The notes beneath the pieces were generated by a model. The model was not told the origin of the DNA, made no database searches, and saw only the letters and a list, made by a program, of their open reading frames with translations. Positions 1-8,667 of a stretch of 64,000 bases of DNA are shown here, one piece after another. A program made the translations under genes and the position numbers. Position 1 is the first letter of the stretch. Each line of letters opens with the position of its first letter. Source of the DNA: Thermoplasmata archaeon (GTDB lineage: Archaea; Thermoplasmatota; Thermoplasmata; Lutacidiplasmatales; UBA184); contig JAKIVX010000001.1 of NCBI GenBank assembly GCA_022750335.1, positions 129,350-193,349 on the forward strand. The letters are read 5' to 3'.

Positions 1-2
1 AG

Positions 3-449
3 ATCACAGTGGTCACGATCACTCCGAACCCCGCTCCGCTCGGATCGACCGTGAGCTTCACCTACTCCCTGTCCGGAGGGCAATCCCCGTTCCATTCGGA
101 CTGGACGGATCTTCCCGCCGGATGCGCCCCGGCCCAATCGACGTTCGTCTGTGCCATGAACATCAGTGGGTCGTTCGACATCGGGCTCACGGTCCGAGAC
201 GGGCTCGACCGGGTCGCGGTCGCGAACGTGACCCTCGTCGTTCAGCCGGCCGCCAGCCCAGTAACGGCACCGGGCACCGGACCGGTCCCTCTGTGGGCTT
301 GGGGGGCCGCGGGCGCCGGGGCGGTCATCCTCGCAGGACTGCTCCTGTGGAGACGTGGGGTCCGGCCGAATGATGATACGACCGAACCCGCGCCCGCCTC
401 CGAAGGTGCCGACGAGATCGATCCTCCGACCCGATCGTACGGCCCGTAG
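3..449 (+). CDS. C-terminal part of a PKD/Ig-like surface protein with C-terminal transmembrane anchor (truncated at window start)
   Basis: Frame open to the window edge; VTITPNPAPLGSTVSFTYSLSGG...VTLVVQP Ig-like repeat, then a hydrophobic helix and RR stop-transfer. Confidence 0.6.
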   Translation: MTVVTITPNPAPLGSTVSFTYSLSGGQSPFHSDWTDLPAGCAPAQSTFVCAMNISGSFDIGLTVRDGLDRVAVANVTLVVQPAASPVTAPGTGPVPLWAWGAAGAGAVILAGLLLWRRGVRPNDDTTEPAPASEGADEIDPPTRSYGP

Positions 450-598
450 CCCACGAATCACTCGGCCGGTGGTTGTCGTCGGACACGGAGACCCCGGCCC
501 CGACGCGGTAAGATTTTCCAGTGGCCGGAAGGTGTTAAGACCCGAAGTTCGAACACGCCCCCGAGGAGGCACGCAACCGACCTCGCGCTCGAGCCCCG

Positions 599-1186
599 AT
601 GAACGCATCCCTCGGCCTCCGCCGGACCACCCGGCGCCGGTCCCTGTTCCGTCGAAGGGGGTGGGCCGCGCTCGTCGCACTCGCACTGATTTCGCTCACT
701 CTCGGGGCGGCCGTGGCCCTGCCGCTCCAGGTCACCCACCTGACCGAAACCCTGGTCGGGATCCGCGCGCCGGCCCAGTTCCTGGTCCACTGGCAACAGG
801 TCGGCTCGGAAGCCGGGACGGTCCCTGCGCCAACCCCCGGGGTGTGGAGTGTGGGCGTCGGAACTCCGTCCCGACTCCCCCGCTTTTCGGGAGACTTCGC
901 GATCAACACAGTCGTGTCCGGGGATGTGGCGCTCCTCTGGGTCTTCAACGAAACGGTGGGGATTGCCACCGGGACTGAACTCGAGGTCAGTTTCCACATC
1001 CAATACTCCGTGGGTGCCGTCACGACTTCGGTGGCGATCACCTCGTACATCGAGACCCAGCGTCGGGCCCTGGTCGGACCGCTCGCGTTTACCGTCTACT
1101 GGGATTCAGGATACACCGCCGGAGTCAGCTTCGTCAACCAACTCGAGGTAGCTCAGGCGTGCACTGCGGTCGGGGTGTGTCCGTGA
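599..1186 (+). CDS. Secreted/anchored small protein, paralog 1 of 3, C-terminal CTxxGxCP
   Basis: N-terminal hydrophobic helix; body aligns with the next two ORFs; ends ACTAVGVCP. Confidence 0.75.
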   Translation: MNASLGLRRTTRRRSLFRRRGWAALVALALISLTLGAAVALPLQVTHLTETLVGIRAPAQFLVHWQQVGSEAGTVPAPTPGVWSVGVGTPSRLPRFSGDFAINTVVSGDVALLWVFNETVGIATGTELEVSFHIQYSVGAVTTSVAITSYIETQRRALVGPLAFTVYWDSGYTAGVSFVNQLEVAQACTAVGVCP

Positions 1187-1764
1187 CGGTTCCCCGTGCC
1201 CGTCCTTCTCGGGAAAAATCTGGGCGTGGGTGGGTCGTGCTTGCGGTGACCTTCGCCACTCTCGCGTTGGTCGTGACGATCGTGGGATGGACCCAGGCCG
1301 CCCCGGCCACCGTGGGACCCGGAACGACCGAACAAGGTCAGGGGGCTGATGTGGGCGAAAAGACCACGGCGTACTGGTTGTGGGAAGGTGCGCAACTTTG
1401 GCACATCCCGAACCCGGCCCCGACGGTGCTCTCGACGACGGCGACCGTTCCCACCCTTCTTCCGGCGCTCTCGGGTAGTTTCAGCATCAACTCGGCGACC
1501 GCGACGAACACCTCCGTTCGCTGGACCTTCGAGGAAACGACCGCGGCTCCGACTTCGACCGAACTCGAGCTACGGTTCACTGACGGTCTCACTCGGACGG
1601 CCGTCGTGATCACGGTCTACCTCGAGACCCGGACGACCGCCCCGACCGCGCCCCTCGCGTACTTCCTGTACTGGGATGCGGGGGCCTTCGCTCCGACCGG
1701 AATCACGGTCCAGACGATGCAGGTGACGGTCCAGGCCTGCACGAGCCTCGGTCACTGCCCCTGA
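1183..1764 (+). CDS. Secreted/anchored small protein, paralog 2 of 3, C-terminal CTxxGxCP
   Basis: GTG start overlaps the previous TGA by 4 bp; TELELRF...YLETRTTAPTAPLAYFLYWDAG...ACTSLGHCP. Confidence 0.75.
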   Translation: MTVPRARPSREKSGRGWVVLAVTFATLALVVTIVGWTQAAPATVGPGTTEQGQGADVGEKTTAYWLWEGAQLWHIPNPAPTVLSTTATVPTLLPALSGSFSINSATATNTSVRWTFEETTAAPTSTELELRFTDGLTRTAVVITVYLETRTTAPTAPLAYFLYWDAGAFAPTGITVQTMQVTVQACTSLGHCP

Positions 1765-1878
1765 GCCTCAGCGGACCTCCGAGACCCATTTCGTCCTCTC
1801 AGTCGGGCGCTCGACCTTCCCACCCAAGCACAGGTTCTTCTACGTGCACCCACGAACGACGGGTCGAGGTGCCCTTTA

Positions 1879-2460
1879 ATGGCACAACCAAATCGCAGAA
1901 CCGGGAAAACACTTCGACTGAAGCCGCGTCACGTCCTCGGCGGAACCATCGTCGCCCTGCTCATCATCGGTGGGAGCTGGGTCATGGCGGCGTCCTTTGC
2001 GATCACGCAGGGGTCGACCGAAACGGGGAGCGGCGTGTACCACGGCACGACGGCGCTGACCTATTGGACGGAAGCATCCGCCGGAGTCGCGACCCAGCCC
2101 GGTACCGCGCCCACGGCCCTCTCGGTGACCGTCGGTACTCCGACCGTGTTGGCCGCAGCCGCCACCAACTATGCCGTGAACGCCTGGACCCTCAACGACA
2201 TCGGCCACTTCTGGAAATTCACGGAGGCGACGACCGCTCCGGTGAGCACCGAAGTGGAATTGCAGATCGCAGTATCGACCGGCTCTCCCGCGACGGTCAC
2301 CAACGTGGCGGTGTACATCGAGACCCAAGCCACCGCCCCCGGGGCGGCGCTGACCTTCACGCTCTGGTACGACCTCGGATCACCGGCTACCGCGACCATC
2401 ACGCTCAACAGCGTGACCCAGGTCAGCGAGCAGTGCACCGGCATCGGTGCGTGCCCCTAG
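1879..2460 (+). CDS. Secreted/anchored small protein, paralog 3 of 3, C-terminal CTxxGxCP
   Basis: N-terminal TM; TEVELQI...VYIETQATAPGAALTFTLWYDLG...QCTGIGACP. Confidence 0.75.
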   Translation: MAQPNRRTGKTLRLKPRHVLGGTIVALLIIGGSWVMAASFAITQGSTETGSGVYHGTTALTYWTEASAGVATQPGTAPTALSVTVGTPTVLAAAATNYAVNAWTLNDIGHFWKFTEATTAPVSTEVELQIAVSTGSPATVTNVAVYIETQATAPGAALTFTLWYDLGSPATATITLNSVTQVSEQCTGIGACP

Positions 2461-2545
2461 GCGGACGGCCCGATCCGAAGAGTCCAACCTTTTCTTCCCG
2501 GCGCCCCACGCACCCGAGTGCGGCGGTGTCAGCGCAGGTCACTCT

Positions 2546-5500
2546 CTATTCAATCGGAGGCGCATTTCCAAACGCGGCCAGGAAGAGGGTGAGGTCGGCC
2601 GGAGGTATCAGGTCCGGGTGGACGTACACCCAGACGCGAGCGTTGCCTGCTTGGGCGACCACGTGGAGTCCCGCGAGTTGCTCGATCACGCGCTCGGCTC
2701 CGTGGATCCGGGCCAGATACTCCACTCCTTCGAGGAAGATCGCGGTGACCCGATCCTGCTCCACCGCATTCGCGAGGAAGCTCCCGTAGCCCTCGAGGTC
2801 GCTCGGGCGCAAGGTGAGACCCCGTCCGACGTTGCTCAACCAATAGATCTCGACCGGGCGAGGACCGACATGGGTGCGCAGTCGGTCGGGCGACTCCCGG
2901 ACGACGCAGATCCCCCGGTGACCCGCCGCCGTCGCATCCAGGAAGTGGGCGAAGGCGGGCAGGTACGACGGTGCGACGGTGAGGGTGATCCCTCCGGTCG
3001 GCGTGGGAGGGGGTACCGGGGCAACGATGGCCTCGGCCAAGGGGGGAACCGGTTCCGGGGCGACTTGCTCCTCCGTTGGGCGAGGCTCCGGTGCGGGAGG
3101 TTCGAGCGGGATCTCAGACGCCGTGTCCGCTAGAACTTCCGGAGCGGCGGTAGCCATGGCTGGGTCAGCAAGGGAATCCCCCGATGACCCCGCGGTAGAT
3201 TCGTCCTGTGGGGGAGCATGCTCCGGCAGAACGAGTACGCCGGACGACGGCTCGAGTTCGAGCGAAGGTGGCTGGGATTCCAATGGTGGAGGGGAAGGTC
3301 CCGCAGGGTCCAGCACCGGCGGCGGCGTAACGGTCAGTTCTGGGCGGGCACCTTCCGCAACGGGAGGGCCCGTCTCGATCGACTCCACCGACCCGACCCC
3401 CGATGGAGAAACTTCGTGGGAGGCCGGTTCAACGTTCTCGGGCGCCGGTGACTCGGCCGGGGATGGAGAGGCCCCCGGAATGCCGGGGACCAGAATCGTG
3501 GTCTCGATGCCCAATGGCTCGATCGATTCCGGCAGGGCGAGAGCGGAGGGGGTAGACTCTTCCTCCTTCGCTGCCGGTTCGTCGATCGCGCTCGGGAGTT
3601 CGTGTAACGTGGGGATGGACTCAGGATGGATGGTGTCCGGAATAGCGGGGTCTGGGGGAGCGGCGGGCTCGCGTTCCGCGACCTCCGGCGCGGGCGAGAG
3701 ATCGGGCACTCCTTCCCGTTTGGCGGTTGGTTCGTCGGGGGAAGCATAGCCCCAAGGTGGCAGGAGTTCTGGCCGGGTCGGAGTGTACGAGGGTTCGGAG
3801 CGTAGTTCGTTTTCGGCGTCGATCCCTTGGGCCACGTCGATTGGCGGTTCGCCCGAGGGTAGGGCTGTCGATACGTCTGCGGATGTCCCCGTCTCAGGCG
3901 CCCCCTTCGTAGAGGAGCTTTCGGGCGATTCCGCTCGTGAAGATCTGGGAATACTCTCGCCGTCGGCCGACTCCGCATCCAAAACAAGCGGGTCCGATTC
4001 CGGGAGGGTCGAGCTCGCCGGTGGTAGTGGCTGCTCCTCGGCGACCTCGTCGACGGGGAGGAATTCGGGGGGTGGGGCTGGCACTTCGTCCAGAGCGCCC
4101 TCGCCCGATCCCAGATCCACTGCCGGTTCCTGGGGCGCGCTCTCGCCTAACGGGAGCACCGTCAAATCCCCTCCGTCCGACGGGACGATGGCGGTAGTGC
4201 CCATCGGGGGGTCGGGATCCCGTTCGGGAAGGGAACTCCCCGCGAGCGGTTCTAGTTCTGAGGTTGGAACCGGTGTGGAAACCCCCGACGAGGGAGGGGA
4301 TTCCGGCGGATTCTCCGGCCTCGCGGAGGCCAACTCGGGGGAGGCGGCCGGTGAGTCTTCTGGTTCCCGGCTCGGGGCCGTAAGGGTGGCGGTTTCGACG
4401 GGGAGTGGAGGAGGGGCAACTTCCGCAGTGGGAGCAGAAATCGCTGGCGGGGGAGACGGCGTGGGGGAGGAAGCACCCGGCGGCGGAACCGGGTTCGTCG
4501 AGTCGATTCCCGACAGCTGTCTCGGCGGAGACGATACAGGGCTCATTCGACCAGGATCGGGCTGCCTAGCAGTGGCGGCGAGCGAGACCGAACGGGGTTG
4601 AGTGGGCGCGACCGGAGCGGAAGGTCGGATTTCGGGTGGGTCTCGAGTCGGTTCGGTCCACGTATCCGCGGTGAGTGGGGCGGCCGCGGCTGGATCGGCC
4701 GTGCCGGTGCTTGGGAGTCGGGGGGGCCTCGGCGGGACGACGCCCCCTAGTTTGCCCACCAACGCGGCGGTGAGCGGCCGGCCGAATCCGGGAATCGCGC
4801 TGATCTGGTCGAACGGTGCCTGGCCGAACGAGGCCAATGAATGGAAACCGGCACTCCATGCCCCCTCGACGGCGGTCGGCCCCAAGAGGGGGGCCTCGAG
4901 TATTCCGTCCAGCTCCTGCATGAGGGTACGGATCTCCTCGCTGTGGGCGATGGCGGCTTCGCTGGCGAAGTCGGTTTCGCCGAAGGCATGGATTCCGCTG
5001 GTTGGGCTCGACCGGACACGAGCGAGGCGCGGGCGCGCCATGCGATGCTTGGTCCGGACCGCAGGTGCGACCTCCCCCGGAAGAAGTGCCCACCAATGAA
5101 CTCCCGTGCGCGTGCGCCCGAACAAACACCGGGTGCGAGGGAATTCGGCCGAAGGGTCGACAACCCGCACCTCGGAAACGCCGAGGTAGGCGGCGAGCGG
5201 GCGCGCTAACGCCCGAAGCTCGGCGGCCAGTGGGTCGAGCGTGGCGACGACGACGGGGCCCCGGTCGGTCGGGGGAGTGGTGGCGGTTCGCCGAAGTTCG
5301 TGCTCGACACGGGAGAGAAGGCGGAACGCATCCGGAGAGCCGGGCGGGGGGTTCCGGGTCGGAACGGGTTGTTGGGCGGGCAGCTCGATGTACAATTCCC
5401 CCAGGTTCCAGGGCACCGCGACGACCCGGTCGGGGAGCTGCTCGACAAACTCGACCATCGAAGGGAGGATCCGACGCGAGAGTCCTCGGACCACGACCGA

Positions 5501-7999
5501 GAGCTCGTCCGGAGCGGCCCCCTCGGTCCGTTTGCGTGCCGGCATCCGCTTCAACAGGTGCAGGATCTGGCCCGCCTCCTGCGGGTAGACCCGCTGGATT
5601 TCGGAGAGAACGGGCTCGAACGCACGTTCACGCCCCGTCCAAGGGGCGGAGGGTCCGAACGCCTCGAACCTCCCCACATGGCCGAGTCGTTGCAGGGTGG
5701 CCCGATCCGCCCGAAGTTGGGCCGCGAGCTCATCGCTCCCAAGGATCGCGATCACTGAAGGGATCGGAACGGACGGCCCGACCCCGATCCGACGACGGAA
5801 CGCCGCGACGGCCCGCCCGACCGACGCCCATCGATCCCACGCTTTGACCGCCTCCTCATCGAGAAGGCTCGAATCGAGCGGGTCGATCGCGGACTCGAAC
5901 AGGCTGGTCCGTCCCGGCACGAGCCCGCCCCACACGACCTCGGCGATGTGCGGCGCGACCGGGGCGAGGATGACGGCACTCTCGCGCAGGAGGTGGTGCA
6001 GGGTCCGGAGCGCGCCCCGCCGGGTCGGCGGCGTCCCAGGCAGGTCGAGGCGGGGACGGACCCGCCCCACGTAGGCTTCGAGGTCGTTGGAGAGGAAGTT
6101 GGCCACCCTGCGGAACGCGGTCCCGGCGGATTGGTGGTCGTAGTCGGCCAGCGCCGCGAGTCGGATGCGCTCCCACCGCGCGAGGATGGCCCGGTCCTCG
6201 GTCTCGAGTTCTGCGAGGGAGCCCGTGATCGACTGGGCAAACGCGGCCAACTGGGAGGGGTCGCATCGGTCCAGTGTCGCCTGGGCAAGATACCACCACC
6301 GCTCCAACCGGTACCCCTCCTGCTGACACCGATCCGGGAAGGTCGGTCCGGAACTCTCGCGCTTTTCCCCACCGATGAGCGCCGCGCGCACGGCGTCCGC
6401 CCCCACGGATTTGACCAACTCGGGCACCCCTCCCTCCGGGATTCCCGGTAAGATGGTGACGCCCAGGTCATTCGGCACCCCCGCCACCCCGGACATGACG
6501 GCGAGATGATGGACGAGGGCCGGCGAGCGCCGGCGTTCGTTGAGATACAGCCACACCGAATCTCCCGCCGGGAACGGGTCGAACCGGGCCCACGCCGCCA
6601 GTGTTCCCGAGATCGAGGGGAGGAGGCGACGACTGACCGGATTTCGACGACTTCCACAGGAACATCGGTCGGCCGCTCCCAACGGCTCCAGGCGTTCACA
6701 GCTCGGGCATTCGAGGAGCGTGACCGTGAAGGGACCCGGGGGCGCGGAGGTGGGTTCGCTCACGGGCCAGGCCGCGACCTCGACCTGGCCCACCGGCGGG
6801 TCCTTCGGGAGCAGGCGTCGGTAGAGATCCCTGCGTTCCGGCGGGAGACGCGACGGTTCGAGGCACCAGGCTCGACCCGGTGCCCAGACCATCGGGGTGC
6901 CGCAGATCGCACAATGCGGAACCCCGCGTCGGACCCGAAGGCGAGCGAAGAGCGCCCCGCTCTCCCCGAGATCCCGCGCGACGAACTCGCTTGCGGTCGG
7001 AATGTCGAGCCCGGAATACTTGTGGGCGATGTTGAAGTCGAGCTGCCCTCGGGCGGTTACGAGCGGCCATCCCAGGATACCGAGTCGGTCGGCGATCAGG
7101 GCGTCGGTTCCTCCGTGTCCCGGGACAAGCGGCACGATCCCCGTTCCGCTCTCCCCCACGTCGGCCACGGCGAGGATGGTTCCCGATGGCGGGGTCAGGT
7201 CGCCGCCCATCGGGAATTCGTGCCGGAGAGGGTACTGGTACGTCTGGCCCTGCCAGCGGGAGCCCGGGCTCTCCTCGAGCACCTCGACCTCTCCTCCCGG
7301 CAACCATTCGAGCAGACGCGACAGGGACGGTCGCGAGGTCAGGATCTTCTCGTCCAATCCCCGTCGACGATACCGTGCGACCACGTACGGCAGGTTCGGG
7401 CTGACCAGGAGGGCACTCGCCCCGAGCAAACGCCAGGGCGCGTCCACCCAGACGATCGCATTCACGACACCGTCCGCGTACGGCAGCGGGAAGCGGACGA
7501 GGTACGTGTCCCCGTCCTCCTCTTGATAGATGATCCGCTCCGGGCTCCGCGGTTGGGCGCAGGTCGGACAGATCCGGAGCGAGGTGTCCCGAGTGGCGAC
7601 CAGTCCCCGAGACGCCATCCGGCCCAGGATCGCCTCGACTCCGCCCCGGCGGTCCGCGGAGTCGACCGGAAGTCCCCCCGAGCCCCCGGTCCAGACCGAG
7701 AGGTCCCGTAGGAGTACGACCGCCGGATCGTCATTCGCACCCGCCACGGAACGAAGGGTTCCGATCGCCCGGCGGCCCGCGAGGGCGAGGTATCGGGCAT
7801 CGGTGTCGGCGGCCACCGCCCGGAACGCCACGAGGCCCGGGTCGTCCCCCGCTAGGAGCGACCCTTCGAATTGACGAACGATCGGGGCGGTCGAACGTCC
7901 TACGACCCCGTCCGGCCGTGGAAATCCGCGCGCTGCCCAGAGGTCCCGGGCCGAGCGCTCGACCTCTCCGTACCGATACTTCTCCGCGAGGACCCCCAT
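2546..7999 (-). CDS. Degenerate isoleucyl-tRNA synthetase-like protein (no HIGH/KMSKS) + HhH segment + Pro/Glu/Ser-rich linker + C-terminal DUF835-like domain
   Basis: 1817-aa ORF from ATG at 7999. IleRS-like landmarks: EG...DTDARYLALAGRRA, editing-domain-like GTGIVPLVPGHGGTDALIADRLG, CxxC pairs, VGADAVRAAL, anticodon-binding-like ILAPVAPHIAEVVW. HhH GPTAVEGAWSAGF...ISAIPGFGRPLTAAL; C-terminus matches remembered DUF835 pattern. Confidence 0.75.
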   Translation of the reverse strand: MGVLAEKYRYGEVERSARDLWAARGFPRPDGVVGRSTAPIVRQFEGSLLAGDDPGLVAFRAVAADTDARYLALAGRRAIGTLRSVAGANDDPAVVLLRDLSVWTGGSGGLPVDSADRRGGVEAILGRMASRGLVATRDTSLRICPTCAQPRSPERIIYQEEDGDTYLVRFPLPYADGVVNAIVWVDAPWRLLGASALLVSPNLPYVVARYRRRGLDEKILTSRPSLSRLLEWLPGGEVEVLEESPGSRWQGQTYQYPLRHEFPMGGDLTPPSGTILAVADVGESGTGIVPLVPGHGGTDALIADRLGILGWPLVTARGQLDFNIAHKYSGLDIPTASEFVARDLGESGALFARLRVRRGVPHCAICGTPMVWAPGRAWCLEPSRLPPERRDLYRRLLPKDPPVGQVEVAAWPVSEPTSAPPGPFTVTLLECPSCERLEPLGAADRCSCGSRRNPVSRRLLPSISGTLAAWARFDPFPAGDSVWLYLNERRRSPALVHHLAVMSGVAGVPNDLGVTILPGIPEGGVPELVKSVGADAVRAALIGGEKRESSGPTFPDRCQQEGYRLERWWYLAQATLDRCDPSQLAAFAQSITGSLAELETEDRAILARWERIRLAALADYDHQSAGTAFRRVANFLSNDLEAYVGRVRPRLDLPGTPPTRRGALRTLHHLLRESAVILAPVAPHIAEVVWGGLVPGRTSLFESAIDPLDSSLLDEEAVKAWDRWASVGRAVAAFRRRIGVGPSVPIPSVIAILGSDELAAQLRADRATLQRLGHVGRFEAFGPSAPWTGRERAFEPVLSEIQRVYPQEAGQILHLLKRMPARKRTEGAAPDELSVVVRGLSRRILPSMVEFVEQLPDRVVAVPWNLGELYIELPAQQPVPTRNPPPGSPDAFRLLSRVEHELRRTATTPPTDRGPVVVATLDPLAAELRALARPLAAYLGVSEVRVVDPSAEFPRTRCLFGRTRTGVHWWALLPGEVAPAVRTKHRMARPRLARVRSSPTSGIHAFGETDFASEAAIAHSEEIRTLMQELDGILEAPLLGPTAVEGAWSAGFHSLASFGQAPFDQISAIPGFGRPLTAALVGKLGGVVPPRPPRLPSTGTADPAAAAPLTADTWTEPTRDPPEIRPSAPVAPTQPRSVSLAATARQPDPGRMSPVSSPPRQLSGIDSTNPVPPPGASSPTPSPPPAISAPTAEVAPPPLPVETATLTAPSREPEDSPAASPELASARPENPPESPPSSGVSTPVPTSELEPLAGSSLPERDPDPPMGTTAIVPSDGGDLTVLPLGESAPQEPAVDLGSGEGALDEVPAPPPEFLPVDEVAEEQPLPPASSTLPESDPLVLDAESADGESIPRSSRAESPESSSTKGAPETGTSADVSTALPSGEPPIDVAQGIDAENELRSEPSYTPTRPELLPPWGYASPDEPTAKREGVPDLSPAPEVAEREPAAPPDPAIPDTIHPESIPTLHELPSAIDEPAAKEEESTPSALALPESIEPLGIETTILVPGIPGASPSPAESPAPENVEPASHEVSPSGVGSVESIETGPPVAEGARPELTVTPPPVLDPAGPSPPPLESQPPSLELEPSSGVLVLPEHAPPQDESTAGSSGDSLADPAMATAAPEVLADTASEIPLEPPAPEPRPTEEQVAPEPVPPLAEAIVAPVPPPTPTGGITLTVAPSYLPAFAHFLDATAAGHRGICVVRESPDRLRTHVGPRPVEIYWLSNVGRGLTLRPSDLEGYGSFLANAVEQDRVTAIFLEGVEYLARIHGAERVIEQLAGLHVVAQAGNARVWVYVHPDLIPPADLTLFLAAFGNAPPIE

Positions 8000-8143
8000 G
8001 GTTCCGACCCTCGCTATCGAGGTACTACGAGGGTCGGGGTGTCGAATAAACCCTCTCTCCCGAACGCCGGGAGACCCACCGAAACTGGCACAAGCAACTC
8101 TTATCCACCCGGCGCGGTCCCCGCTCTCCCGAGGAGAATCTCC

Positions 8144-8530
8144 ATGGCCTGGACGCAGCAAGAGGTCCGCGAGTTGAAGGAGGGCCGGTACATGCTCATC
8201 GACGAGGAGCCGTGCCGAATCATTAGCATTCAAACGTCCAAACCCGGGAAGCATGGCGAAGCCAAGGCACGGATCGACGCGGTCGGGATCTTCGACCGCC
8301 GAAAGCGCAGCGTCGTCTTCCCGGTGACCCACAAGGTCCAGGTCCCGATGATCGGGAAACGCCAGGCCCAGGTCCTATCGATGACCGATACCGAGGTGCA
8401 ACTGATGGACCTCGAGTCCTATGAGACGTTCAGCCTCGCGGTCGACGCGGAGACGAAAGCCCAGATCGCCCCGGGTGGCGAGGTCCAGTACCTTGACGCC
8501 ATGGGGAAACGCCAGATCACCCGGACGTAA
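8144..8530 (+). CDS. eif5a: Translation initiation factor aIF5A
   Basis: Hypusine-site motif TSKPGKHGEAKARID; ATG at 8144; length 128 aa. Confidence 0.95.
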   Translation: MAWTQQEVRELKEGRYMLIDEEPCRIISIQTSKPGKHGEAKARIDAVGIFDRRKRSVVFPVTHKVQVPMIGKRQAQVLSMTDTEVQLMDLESYETFSLAVDAETKAQIAPGGEVQYLDAMGKRQITRT

Positions 8531-8547
8531 CGTCGCGGGTCGCCGGA

Positions 8548-8564
8548 AGGGCGTCGAACGCCCT
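8548..8564 (+). other. 7-bp hairpin (AGGGCGT-CGA-ACGCCCT) just after aIF5A
   Basis: Perfect inverted repeat in the intergenic region; no strong T-tract, so function uncertain. Confidence 0.4.
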
Positions 8565-8667
8565 GACCTCTCTCGGCGTTGATTAATAAGGGGGGCCGGG
8601 CATGAATCGTCTACCGGAACCCTCGGGGCCGCACAGCTCAGTGGGCCGGCTCTAGGGGGCGGGACGG

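Noticed and set aside
2546-7999. IleRS-like gene as a pseudogene
   Set aside because: 1817 codons without interruption and retention of several domain-level signatures argue for a functional, repurposed protein.
8602-8655. 17-codon ORF (MNRLPEPSGPHSSVGRL*) upstream of the coiled-coil gene as a second regulatory leader peptide
   Set aside because: TATA-like GATTAATAAG is too close (about 16 nt) for leaderless start at this ATG; no codon bias or attenuator-like structure seen.
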